Below, piece after piece: positions 25,653-32,638 of a stretch of 49,134 bases of DNA. The stretch lies in assembly GCA_045587785.1 (NCBI GenBank), contig JAZNDA010000053.1:1-49134 (forward strand), read 5' to 3'. Each line of letters opens with the position of its first letter. The stretch's first letter is position 1. Source of the stretch: RGIG8775 sp045587785 (GTDB lineage: Bacteria > Bacillota > Clostridia > Oscillospirales > CAG-272). The notes beneath the pieces are model-generated. The model was not told the DNA's origin. It was given only the letters and a program-made list of their open reading frames with translations, and ran no database searches. A program made the translations under genes and the position numbers.

Positions 25653-26312
25653 TTACGGGAAAATCTCCAAAAGATCCAAAGGATGATCTGCCAGAACGTC
25701 GGCACCCGCCTCTATGAGTACTTCTCTTGGACGGTAGCCCCACGTGACACCCACGGCAAGCATACCTGCGTTTTTGGCGGTGGTCATATCCACGTTGCTG
25801 TCACCCACAAGCGCACATTCTTCACCCGTTGCCCCCAAGAGGGAAGCCAACTCAAGCGGCACCGTGGGGTCGGGCTTTGCAGGGGCACCCGTGCGCTGAC
25901 CGCGCGCGATCTCATAGCTGTTCTTTGGCAAAAGGACCTCGGCAAGCGGCGGCACAAAAGGGTCGGGTTTGTTTGATATGATCCCGAGGCGATAGCCACG
26001 GCTTGTCAGCGTGGAAAACACCTCGGGGATACCGTCATACGGTGTGTCTGACTCCATATAAACCTGGGCATATTTCTCTCTGTACACCGCAAGTGCATTG
26101 TCTACCTTGGCTTCATCGTTCTGGATCTCGCTCGGGAGTGACAGTCTGACAAGCTGTCGCGCACCGAAATTGATGTGCGCCATGATGTCCTCTCTTGTGC
26201 TTTCGGGATAGCCGAGCGCACGCATGGTGAGGTTGATACCGTGACGGAGCGCGTCAATGGTATCCACCACGGTTCCGTCAAGATCAAAAAGAATGGCTTT
26301 GATATTGTTCAT
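25653..26312 (-). CDS. HAD hydrolase, phosphoglycolate phosphatase-like
   Basis: A 219-residue HAD-superfamily phosphatase with a helical C1 cap. Motif I is FDLDGTVVDT (residues 8-17), motif II is the Ser/Thr in GIISNKP, the Lys lies in GAPAKPDPT, and motif IV is ALVGDSNVDM. It resembles Gph/PgmB-type enzymes that remove phosphate from 2-phosphoglycolate or sugar phosphates. The exact substrate is not readable. It starts three bases after the flavoprotein gene stop and is the last gene of the queT operon. Confidence 0.85.
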   Translation of the reverse strand: MNNIKAILFDLDGTVVDTIDALRHGINLTMRALGYPESTREDIMAHINFGARQLVRLSLPSEIQNDEAKVDNALAVYREKYAQVYMESDTPYDGIPEVFSTLTSRGYRLGIISNKPDPFVPPLAEVLLPKNSYEIARGQRTGAPAKPDPTVPLELASLLGATGEECALVGDSNVDMTTAKNAGMLAVGVTWGYRPREVLIEAGADVLADHPLDLLEIFP

Positions 26313-26315
26313 GCT

Positions 26316-27893
26316 TTATATCTCCGTTTGATATTTTTTAAGAAGCTTTTTTGCTGTCTGCAGTCCGTCAAGAGCCGAGGAAATGATCCCGCCCGCATAT
26401 CCCGCGCCCTCACCGCAGGGGTAAAGACCTCCGATCGCTTGCCCGTCCTCACCGCGCAAAAGGCGAATGGGCGAGGTGGTTCGGGTCTCCACACCCGTGA
26501 GTATGGCGTCGGGCAGGTAAAAGCCTTTTTTGTAATCGTCAAATTCGGGAATGGCGGTTTTGAGGCTTTCTGTGGCAAACGTCGGCAGACACCGCGTGAG
26601 ACCTTCAAGGACCACACCGCGCGCATAGCTTGGTTTGACTTCGCCGAACGCCCGACTCTCTCTGCCGTACAGAAAATCCTCCATGCGCACGGCAGGAGCG
26701 CGGAAGTCTTTGGATATTTCAAAAGCAAGGCGTTCATATTTCTGTTGGAATTCAAGTCCCAAAAGGGGAGAGTTGCCAAAATCCGAAGGCGTGACCGAAA
26801 CCAGAAGTGCGGCGTTGGAGTTGTCCGCATCCCTTGCGTTGAGGCTCATGCCGTTGGTGACCACCGCGCCGTTTTCCGAGGTTGCCGCCACCACGTGTCC
26901 GCCCGGGCACATGCAAAAGCTGTATACGCTTCGTCCGTTTTTTAAATGTGTGACCAGATGGTAGCTTGCCGCTCCGAGTTCCCTCGGAGCGTTCTCGCCG
27001 TACATCATGCGGTCAATATATTCTCTCGGATGCTCCACGCGCACGCCAATGCCAAAGCCGCGTGCTTCCATGGCGATCCCATGCGCGGAAAGCATGCGGA
27101 AGGTATCACGGGCACTGTGTCCCGTTGCCAGCAAAAGGTTATCGCAGGCAAGCTCGTGTGTCTCGCCGGCTTTTATATATCGGACACCGCAAACGGTGCC
27201 GTTTTTTATGATGATATCATCCATTTTGGCACCAAACAGTACGGTGCAGCCGAGCTCTGTCATTTGCTCTCTGATATTCTTAACGATGCCGCGTAAAAGG
27301 TCGGTTCCCACGTGCGCTTGGGTATCGTATAAAATACGTTCGGGTGCACCCGCCCGAATGAGCGTCATGAGTATTTCCCGTTTCTCAGCGGTCATGGCAC
27401 CCGATTTAAGCTTGCCGTCCGAAAAGCTTCCCGCACCGCCTTCTCCAAACTGAATGTTGTTTTCGGGGTCAAGCGCACCGCCACGGTTAAACGTCTCTAC
27501 CGCGCGTACGCGGCTGTCCACGTCACCGCCGCGTTCAAGTACGATGGGACACGCGCCGCTTTTGGCAAGCAACAGAGCGGCAAACAGACCGCATGGCCCG
27601 AGACCCACCACAACGGGACGGGAAGGGAGCTTGGCTGTTGGTACAGTGAAGGGAGCTTCGGTGTACGGCGCGGCGCGTCTGCGGCTCACAAGAAAGGCTT
27701 CACTTTTTTGATCAAGCGACAAAAGGATCGCCGCCTTATATTGGATATTGTTTTTGTCGGATATATCCGTGGCGAGACGGTGCAGGCGCAAACAAACCGA
27801 CGGTGCTATCTCCCGTCCTAAACGCTTTTCACACGTTTCTCTCACGGTCTGCTCGGTAAAGCCGATGGGCAGACGCACATCCACACGAATCAT
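26316..27893 (-). CDS. FAD-dependent dehydrogenase of the COG2509 type
   Basis: A 525-residue flavoprotein. A small N-terminal domain (RVDVRLPIGFTE...) precedes the Rossmann dinucleotide-binding motif GLGPCGLFAALLLAKSG at about residue 98. The VLERGGDVDSR and FGEGGAGSFSDGKL motifs follow, with the C-terminal GAGYAGGI signature closing the FAD site. COG2509 proteins are widespread in Clostridia, and their reaction is not established. Start ATG 27893, with GGGAG eight bases upstream, two bases after the queT stop; an in-frame ATG 15 bases earlier overlaps queT and is rejected. It is co-transcribed with queT and the HAD gene. Confidence 0.85.
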   Translation of the reverse strand: MIRVDVRLPIGFTEQTVRETCEKRLGREIAPSVCLRLHRLATDISDKNNIQYKAAILLSLDQKSEAFLVSRRRAAPYTEAPFTVPTAKLPSRPVVVGLGPCGLFAALLLAKSGACPIVLERGGDVDSRVRAVETFNRGGALDPENNIQFGEGGAGSFSDGKLKSGAMTAEKREILMTLIRAGAPERILYDTQAHVGTDLLRGIVKNIREQMTELGCTVLFGAKMDDIIIKNGTVCGVRYIKAGETHELACDNLLLATGHSARDTFRMLSAHGIAMEARGFGIGVRVEHPREYIDRMMYGENAPRELGAASYHLVTHLKNGRSVYSFCMCPGGHVVAATSENGAVVTNGMSLNARDADNSNAALLVSVTPSDFGNSPLLGLEFQQKYERLAFEISKDFRAPAVRMEDFLYGRESRAFGEVKPSYARGVVLEGLTRCLPTFATESLKTAIPEFDDYKKGFYLPDAILTGVETRTTSPIRLLRGEDGQAIGGLYPCGEGAGYAGGIISSALDGLQTAKKLLKKYQTEI

Positions 27894-27895
27894 AC

Positions 27896-28393
27896 TTATT
27901 TCTCCCAAAAACGGCGTTTTTCAAGCGCCATGAATAACAGCGTGCCGAATACACCGACTGACAAAAGCTCGCCCATACCGACGCCCCCCGCAAGCCAGAA
28001 CCACCCGTCACCGATGCCGTATGCGTAACGCAGAACAAAAGGAATGATGATAGTGTTGGATATGATGGGGGGAAGGATGCACAGAAATCGGCAATTTCCG
28101 CGGAGTTCGCGAAAGGCATACGTACCAAGCGCACCGATCAGCGTGGCAAGCGTGCCAAACAGGACGTCCGCCCATACGCCGCCTACCAGAAGATTGGATA
28201 TAAGGCATCCGACGGTAAGACCGAATATCGCCTCGGGCATAAAGAACGGGAGAACGCAAAGCGCCTCCGAAAGACGAAGCTGAACGGGCATGGAGGCAAG
28301 CCCCAAAAGTCCGCAAAGCAGGGTGAGTGCGGTGTAAAGTGCACCGATGATGGCGGCACGGCAGAGCGCGACCGTCTTTTTGTTGTTTCTCAT
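27896..28393 (-). CDS. queT: QueT-family ECF transporter S component (queuosine precursor uptake)
   Basis: A 165-residue membrane protein with five or six helices, matching QueT, the substrate-binding S component of energy-coupling-factor transporters for queuosine precursors such as preQ1. Recognisable parts are AAIIGALYTALTLLCG, the VQLRLSEALCVLPFF segment shared by QueT proteins, and a C-terminal GELLSVGVFG. The EcfA/A'/T module must be elsewhere. The start is ATG 28393 with AAGGAG just upstream; the ten extra codons of the open frame lie inside the leader. The preQ1-type leader directly before it supports the substrate. Confidence 0.9.
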   Translation of the reverse strand: MRNNKKTVALCRAAIIGALYTALTLLCGLLGLASMPVQLRLSEALCVLPFFMPEAIFGLTVGCLISNLLVGGVWADVLFGTLATLIGALGTYAFRELRGNCRFLCILPPIISNTIIIPFVLRYAYGIGDGWFWLAGGVGMGELLSVGVFGTLLFMALEKRRFWEK

Positions 28394-28399
28394 GATATT

Positions 28400-28472
28400 C
28401 TCCTTAGTTTTGTTTTTAGGCAAGAAAGAACGATCCGCTCTCTTGCCTATGTGAGGATGGTTTCGAACTCAC
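28400..28472 (-). promoter_or_regulatory. preQ1-I-like riboswitch with an extra hairpin
   Basis: Read on the minus strand, the 5' end of the transcript has a 5-bp stem GTGAG/CTCAC (complements of 28468-28472 and 28451-28455). It closes a 12-base loop that starts TTC and ends in C, as in the Bacillus preQ1-I aptamer. The A-rich tail AAAACAAAACTAAGGAG includes the ribosome site of queT, as in that class. Unusually, a ~12-bp hairpin (complement of 28415-28449) is inserted between the stem and the tail. The usual loop-tail TAG/CTA pairing is not obvious, so the class assignment rests on the stem, loop length, tail and the queT gene. The hairpin is not followed by a T-run, so control would be at translation. 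Confidence 0.6.
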
Positions 28473-28478
28473 GCCGTT

Positions 28479-28507
28479 ATTATAGCAGAAATTTTCTATC
28501 ATTGCAA
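28479..28507 (-). promoter_or_regulatory. Sigma-A promoter of the queT operon
   Basis: On the minus strand TTGCAA (complement of 28502-28507) and TATAAT (complement of 28479-28484) are 17 bases apart. Transcription would start right at the base of the riboswitch stem. Confidence 0.82.
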
Positions 28508-28547
28508 GTCCTTTTGTGTGTCTGAAAGAAAAATATTGCTTGAACGG

Positions 28548-28580
28548 CTTTGCGCCCTGCCAAATCGGCAGGGCGCAAAG
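28548..28580 (-). terminator. Terminator-like hairpin after the holin gene
   Basis: Positions 28548-28561 and 28567-28580 form a perfect 14-bp GC-rich stem with a five-base loop. No T-run follows directly on the minus strand (a T-rich stretch comes ~15 bases later), so termination strength is uncertain. Confidence 0.65.
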
Positions 28581-28588
28581 GATTATGT

Positions 28589-28909
28589 TCACGTTTGGTT
28601 TTCGGACACAAGCGAGGTGGCAACGTCGCTCACTTTTTCCAGTGTTTTGATCGTTTGCTCGTCTGCCCCCAGCTTTTGTGCGGCATTGGTTATGGCACTG
28701 CCGATGTTTTTTGCACTTTCGGCATCTACGCGCCCCTCCATAATGCAGTATACAACGGAGGGGACAATGACCATCATCGCTCCCATCACGGTGCTTATCG
28801 CATGGCTTTCGCCAAAGATCAAGGCGCAGATGCCCGCTATGGCGGAGAGCGCGGAAATGATAAATTTGCGGCTGGTCAGTTTTTGAAGTAATAATTCTTT
28901 TTTCATCAT
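28589..28909 (-). CDS. Holin-like small membrane protein
   Basis: A 106-residue protein (105 if the second of two adjacent ATGs is used). It has a basic start, two membrane helices (about 15-32 and 37-56) and a polar C-terminal part (GRVDAESAKNIGSAITNAAQ onward). Size and topology fit class II phage holins, which open the membrane for lysin release. It ends a five-gene phage-like cassette. No endolysin gene is near, so a lytic role is unsupported. Confidence 0.7.
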   Translation of the reverse strand: MMKKELLLQKLTSRKFIISALSAIAGICALIFGESHAISTVMGAMMVIVPSVVYCIMEGRVDAESAKNIGSAITNAAQKLGADEQTIKTLEKVSDVATSLVSENQT

Positions 28910-28926
28910 GAATACCTTTCTCGATT

Positions 28927-29271
28927 TTATTTCAGGATCAGTGTAAGCAAAGACCCGACAAGCGTGCCCGTCATTGTGGCAATGGTTTGCTTTATGATCT
29001 CGTTTTTGATCTTTTTCGCACTCTTGGACGGTGCGAGTTCAAGACTTGCCACCTTGTGGTTGGTCTCACTTATTGTCTCCCGCATTTTCCTTTGCTCGTC
29101 TGCCGAGTATCTTTGCTCGGTGGCCAGAACCTCCACGGCGGTTGCCATTCGGTTGATACTTTGACTTAGCGCGCCGTATTCCTTTTCCATGTGATTCAGA
29201 CGGTGCATGTTGGATCTTGAGCGTTCTTCGGTCTCGATCAGCTTAGTCAGCAGTTCTTGTTCGCTTTGCAT
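28927..29271 (-). CDS. XhlA-like coiled-coil protein with C-terminal membrane helix
   Basis: A 114-residue protein. A long amphipathic coiled coil (residues ~1-80; heptads around LTKLIETEERSRSNMHRLNH) is followed by a basic patch and one C-terminal membrane helix (TIATMTGTLVGSLLTLILK). This is the form of the XhlA/haemolysin-type proteins that accompany holins in Bacillota prophages and PBSX. It sits directly before the holin-like gene. Confidence 0.75.
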   Translation of the reverse strand: MQSEQELLTKLIETEERSRSNMHRLNHMEKEYGALSQSINRMATAVEVLATEQRYSADEQRKMRETISETNHKVASLELAPSKSAKKIKNEIIKQTIATMTGTLVGSLLTLILK

Positions 29272-29275
29272 TGTC

Positions 29276-29449
29276 TTATATGTTTTCTGCCTCCTGCCGT
29301 TCCTTCATGATCTGCTCATATTCCTCTCTCGTGATCTCATGGTAGCTCTCGGCATCCGCCCCCAGCGCAAGATGAATGACGGTGCCAAAATGCACCCCGT
29401 CTGTCAAGATCATGCCGTCCTCGGCATAAAGTGTAATTCTTTGTTTCAT
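29276..29449 (-). CDS. Small phage-tail-associated protein (XkdX-position)
   Basis: A 57-residue soluble acidic protein. The start is ATG 29449, with GAGGAAAAC just upstream; the longer frame to 29500 overlaps the previous gene and is rejected. It contains ITLYAEDGMILTDGVHFG and a charged C-terminus (EYEQIMKERQEAENI). Small proteins in this place, between tail fibre and XhlA/holin, are common in Bacillota prophages. No function is known. Confidence 0.6.
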   Translation of the reverse strand: MKQRITLYAEDGMILTDGVHFGTVIHLALGADAESYHEITREEYEQIMKERQEAENI

Positions 29450-29459
29450 GTTTTCCTCC

Positions 29460-30548
29460 TTATACAAGTGAAATCGTCCAATTCGGCTTGGTTGCCGCAA
29501 GGTTATCCCAAGTCTCTATTTTTTTAATGCTTAGCGTGAAAGTGGCACGCTCGTCTACCTCTGTAATATCTACCATACCAAGAAAGCGACCATCTTCTTT
29601 AAGCGTAAGTGTATTAACTTGACTTCCTAAAGAGTAGATAGACCCGCAGTGCTCTTGCGCGGTAGTTGCACTAACTTGAAGCCTTACGTGTTCTGGCGTA
29701 CCCTCTGTCACCGATAGCGAAACTTCATAAGTGCCTTTTGGCAAAGCATCAGCTATAAATTCAAAAGGGCGTCTGTCGACCAAAGTAATCGAGCCATCCT
29801 CGTTAACAATATGATCGTGACTTGTTGTTGGGTCATTATAAAACGGCATCTCTTCTTCGATCGGAAAAGCACTCTCCACCGCTGTTTTTGACAGAGTGAC
29901 CATTTTGCCTGTTGTGCTGTCCGAGAGACATCCGATGATGCTTTCAATGCTTGCTTTGGAAAGGAGCGTACTGTATTGAAGGTTAATATCGTTCCCGATT
30001 TCCCCCTCAAAAGAAATGTCTCTGAGCGCAATACAGTTGTAGAATGTGCCGCTGTATGTGTGTTTTTTTATTACCACAAGCTTTTCAATTCGCTCTAAAT
30101 TTTTGCAATCGCTAAAAGTGCTTGTCAAGTTTACACTGGTTGATGCATCTATTACAGGAAGCGTTTTTGTTGCCGCATAGGAAAACATTGCCTGTAAAGA
30201 GGTTGCGCCGCTTGTATCGAGATTTACTTTGCACTCTTTCAAGCTTGCGGTAATATCTGTTACATTGCAATATTGAAAAGCGCCGAGGTTTGAAGATTTC
30301 ATAACAATGTCATATTTGGGTTTGAAGGTTTCATCTGTCCAACCATAGCCCGCAAAAGCATAATGATACTGTTTGCCAACACCTTTGCGTTGGTACGCAT
30401 CCCAGAACGCATCATATTCCGACTGTGCGCCTTTTTCGTAGACAGCATTGATCTCACTTGGCATGTCCGATAAGGGGATCAGATCCTCCTTGCCTGTCTT
30501 CTCACGTATGGCGTCGCCAATGGCGGTCAGTTTATCAGTAAGAGCCAT
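29460..30548 (-). CDS. Phage tail/BspA-like leucine-rich surface protein
   Basis: A 362-residue protein. The N-terminus (MALTDKLTAIGDAIREKTGK, then LIPLSDMPSEI) is the small module found in many clostridial phage tail proteins. The central part (~85-215) has spaced leucine-rich, BspA-like repeats (LKECKVNLDTSG, MFSYAATKTLPVIDAS, FSDCKNLERIEKL, FYNCIALRDISFEG). The C-terminal part (~250-362) is beta-rich, ending IKKIETWDNLAATKPNWTISLV. It is probably a host- or surface-binding fibre. Its start overlaps the end of the collagen-repeat gene by 14 bases. Confidence 0.72.
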   Translation of the reverse strand: MALTDKLTAIGDAIREKTGKEDLIPLSDMPSEINAVYEKGAQSEYDAFWDAYQRKGVGKQYHYAFAGYGWTDETFKPKYDIVMKSSNLGAFQYCNVTDITASLKECKVNLDTSGATSLQAMFSYAATKTLPVIDASTSVNLTSTFSDCKNLERIEKLVVIKKHTYSGTFYNCIALRDISFEGEIGNDINLQYSTLLSKASIESIIGCLSDSTTGKMVTLSKTAVESAFPIEEEMPFYNDPTTSHDHIVNEDGSITLVDRRPFEFIADALPKGTYEVSLSVTEGTPEHVRLQVSATTAQEHCGSIYSLGSQVNTLTLKEDGRFLGMVDITEVDERATFTLSIKKIETWDNLAATKPNWTISLV

Positions 30549-31251
30549 CTTCGATCACCCCCAACTGCTTTGTCACCTCATCGCTCACCATGACTTTTAT
30601 CGAATCGTTCATGGCGCTTTGATGTTCTTCTGTCCAGTAGTCCACACCGAATACGGGCGTATAGCCCGGATCGCCCTTGTTGCCTTGTTCCCCCTTGTCA
30701 CCTTGTTCGCCCTTTTCGCCTTTATCACCTTTATCTCCCTTCGGGATACCGAATTCGAGATGTACTGCTCCGTCCTTAAGGCTTTTGGTGACATAAGCTT
30801 CCTCTCCCTCGGCGGTTTCGGCGGAAACGGTCATGTTTTCGATGGCATTTTGGGCAGCGACAGCACGGCTTGCCGCAGCCAACACCTCGTCTACCCACGC
30901 CTTTTGTGCCTGCGGCACTTCGCCGACCTTGGCAAGAGACTGGGAAATATAGGTTTGATAAACACAGGATTTGACCAGCTGTTCACCAACGTAGTAGCTA
31001 AGCTCGCATTTTCCTTTACCCGCGACCGAGGTGTCGGCGGATGTGATCTGCCATATCAGCTTGTCACCGTCCGCCGTGACAGTGCAAGGGTAGGGGGCAG
31101 AGGACGAGGGAAGCTGTGCGGCGAGCTGTGCGTTGCCCTGTCCGTAGGTCTTTATCCAGTCCGCAATGTCAAACACCACACACCGTGCCGAATTTTCGCC
31201 GCGGTGGCCGAGATCGATCAGCGAAAAGGGTTCTGCTGTAATGATCTTCAT
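30535..31251 (-). CDS. Phage baseplate/tail-fibre protein with collagen-like repeats
   Basis: A 238-residue protein. Residues 1-110 are a beta-rich domain of the type found at the N-terminus of baseplate upper or fibre proteins in Bacillota phages. Residues ~125-170 are helical. Residues ~183-210 contain nine or ten collagen-type G-x-y triplets (IPKGDKGDKGEKGEQGDKGE and following), a trimeric fibre shaft. A short tail ends IEDGSY. AAAGGAGG precedes the start. It is the first gene after the structured leader at 31287-31340. Confidence 0.78.
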   Translation of the reverse strand: MKIITAEPFSLIDLGHRGENSARCVVFDIADWIKTYGQGNAQLAAQLPSSSAPYPCTVTADGDKLIWQITSADTSVAGKGKCELSYYVGEQLVKSCVYQTYISQSLAKVGEVPQAQKAWVDEVLAAASRAVAAQNAIENMTVSAETAEGEEAYVTKSLKDGAVHLEFGIPKGDKGDKGEKGEQGDKGEQGNKGDPGYTPVFGVDYWTEEHQSAMNDSIKVMVSDEVTKQLGVIEDGSY

Positions 31252-31286
31252 TTTGTTCCTCCTTTTTGTCGTTTCTGCCCCATGTC

Positions 31287-31340
31287 GGCAGTGTAGGGTG
31301 ACAGTAGATATATGGTTCAGATATCTACTGTCACACTGCC
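31287..31340 (-). promoter_or_regulatory. Long hairpin in the leader of the tail-fibre cassette
   Basis: Positions 31298-31311 and 31321-31334 form a perfect 14-bp stem (GTGACAGTAGATAT and its complement) with a nine-base loop. It is enclosed by a second stem, 31287-31292 with 31335-31340, with five unpaired bases on one side. Going from 31380 to 31252, the minus-strand leader also has a smaller GGAAG/CTTCC hairpin (31344-31358 region). No T-run follows, so it is not a terminator. The 308 bases between the cassette and the next gene hold this leader and two divergent promoters. Confidence 0.8.
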
Positions 31341-31373
31341 GCGGAAGTCTGACAACCTTCCTCGGTGTCTCCT

Positions 31374-31379
31374 ATTATA
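31374..31379 (-). promoter_or_regulatory. -10 box of the tail-fibre/holin cassette
   Basis: TATAAT on the minus strand (complement of 31374-31379) in the context GGCTATAATAGG. The -35 region (TGGACT, 18 bases upstream) is weak. The transcript would start near 31367 and carry the hairpin leader. Confidence 0.6.
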
Positions 31380-31490
31380 GCCTGAAAAAAAGCAAAAGTC
31401 CATGGACAAAATGAATGGTTTTGTGGGGGAAATATGACGATAAAAAAAGAAAAAATATAAATTGTCGGTAAAAAACAAGTAAAAGATATC

Positions 31491-31519
31491 TTTACAAATA
31501 TGCTGTCTTGTGGTAAAAT
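31491..31519 (+). promoter_or_regulatory. Sigma-A promoter of the cytidylate-kinase-like gene
   Basis: TTTACA at 31491-31496 and TAAAAT at 31514-31519, 17 bases apart, 40 bases before the start codon. Confidence 0.8.
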
Positions 31520-31559
31520 AGGACAGAAGAACATAAAAAACCAGTAAGGAGTGATGATA

Positions 31560-32177
31560 ATGTACAAAAATCCCGTAATTACCATCGCGCGTCAGTTCGG
31601 TAGCGGAGGACACGAAGTAGGCAAAAGATTGGCGACGCTTCTGGGCATCCCCGTGTATGATAAGGAACTGATCATGCTTGCCGCCGAAAAGAGCGGCTAC
31701 CACCCCGATGTTCTTTCCAAGGCAGACGAAAAAGCGGCGGGAAGCCTTCTTTATACGCTTGCCATCGGTTCGTCGCGCTTTGGAGGTTTTTCGGGCAACT
31801 ACGATATTCCGATCAACGATAAATTGTTTATTGTTCAAAATGAGATCATTCAGGAGGTCGCGTCGAAGGGGCAGTGTGTCATTGTGGGACGTTGCGGCGA
31901 CTATGCGCTTCGCAATTTTGAAAATAAGCTGTCCTTCTTCATTTACTCCGACGAGGCAATGCGTGTGGGAAGGATCGTGGAGTCGCGCGGGATTTCCGCG
32001 TCCGAGGCAAAATCTCTGATCACCAAAGAGGACAAAAAGAGAGCGGGTTATTACAACTTCTATACGGGTCAGAAATGGGGCTCCATGGAGCGTTACAGTG
32101 CGTCCTTTAACACCGCGGTTCTGGGTATTGAAGGAACGGCGGATCTGATTGCGGGTATCGTTCGTTCTATGTCTTGA
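31560..32177 (+). CDS. Cytidylate kinase-like family protein
   Basis: A 205-residue nucleoside-monophosphate-kinase-like protein. The N-terminal P-loop region is ITIARQFGSGGHEVGKRLA, followed by YDKELIMLAAEKSGY as in the cytidylate kinase-like family (AAK_like). The later VIVGRCGDYAL and RIVESRGIS segments correspond to the core and lid. These proteins are shorter and more divergent than Cmk, and their substrate is uncertain. Start ATG 31560 with AAGGAG at 31546-31551; ATG 31554 is too close to the ribosome site. It is monocistronic. Confidence 0.85.
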   Translation: MYKNPVITIARQFGSGGHEVGKRLATLLGIPVYDKELIMLAAEKSGYHPDVLSKADEKAAGSLLYTLAIGSSRFGGFSGNYDIPINDKLFIVQNEIIQEVASKGQCVIVGRCGDYALRNFENKLSFFIYSDEAMRVGRIVESRGISASEAKSLITKEDKKRAGYYNFYTGQKWGSMERYSASFNTAVLGIEGTADLIAGIVRSMS

Positions 32178-32220
32178 CGGCTTGTTCACAAAAAATTTAT
32201 TTTTGTCCTGCAAATATATC

Positions 32221-32249
32221 TTGACAACAGCGCATATATGCATTATCAT
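32221..32249 (+). promoter_or_regulatory. Promoter of the rubredoxin gene, with palindromic spacer
   Basis: TTGACA at 32221-32226 and TATCAT at 32244-32249, 17 bases apart. The spacer contains the perfect 10-bp palindrome GCATATATGC (32232-32241), a possible operator. Confidence 0.7.
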
Positions 32250-32284
32250 AATGGGGTAGATTTTGAAAAAAGGAGATATAGACT

Positions 32285-32473
32285 ATGATTTATGTATGTG
32301 AGCTTTGCGGTTATGAGTACAATTCCGAGACAGGGGATCCCGTAAACGGAATTGAGCCCGGCACGGATTTTGAAGACCTGCCCGAGGATTGGGTCTGTCC
32401 GCTTTGCGGTGCAGGAAAGGACGACTTTGAAGCTGTAAAAACGGCTGACGATGAGTCCACAGAAAATGAATAA
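32285..32473 (+). CDS. Rubredoxin
   Basis: A 62-residue iron protein with one Fe bound by four cysteines, C5-x2-C8 and C38-x2-C41, and the typical core GYEYNSETGDPVNGIEPGT / LPEDWVCPLCGAGKDDFE. Rubredoxins carry single electrons, in anaerobes often to oxygen- or peroxide-reducing enzymes. The C-terminal extension is acidic. Start ATG 32285 follows AGGAG. It stands alone between its promoter and a terminator. Confidence 0.96.
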   Translation: MIYVCELCGYEYNSETGDPVNGIEPGTDFEDLPEDWVCPLCGAGKDDFEAVKTADDESTENE

Positions 32474-32486
32474 ACAAAAAATATAT

Positions 32487-32516
32487 AAAAACGGCGTCGT
32501 TCAGACGCCGTTTTTT
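32487..32516 (+). terminator. Terminator of the rubredoxin gene
   Basis: ACGGCGTC (32491-32498) and GACGCCGT (32504-32511), extended by A/T pairs, with a GTTCA loop and a run of T. Confidence 0.9.
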
Positions 32517-32563
32517 AGTGATGTAAAGTTTTGTATTCTCGACCGAAAACAACATGCTTTTTC

Positions 32564-32592
32564 TTGACAAACAGAGGGAATCGGTGTATACT
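32564..32592 (+). promoter_or_regulatory. Sigma-A promoter of the polA operon
   Basis: TTGACA at 32564-32569 and TATACT at 32587-32592, 17 bases apart, 47 bases before polA. Confidence 0.85.
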
Positions 32593-32638
32593 ATAAATAT
32601 ATTATTTTATATAAAAAATTTGTACGGAGAGTGGGAAC

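Noticed and set aside
30650..30745. Tandem repetitive stretch that could be taken for a short repeat array.
   Set aside because: It encodes the collagen-like Gly-x-y triplets of the tail-fibre protein; there are no CRISPR-type repeats or spacers anywhere in the window.
31317..32249. Minus-strand open frame of 310 codons opposite the cytidylate-kinase-like gene.
   Set aside because: The plus-strand gene has promoter, ribosome site and family motifs; the minus frame has low-complexity, unprotein-like ends.
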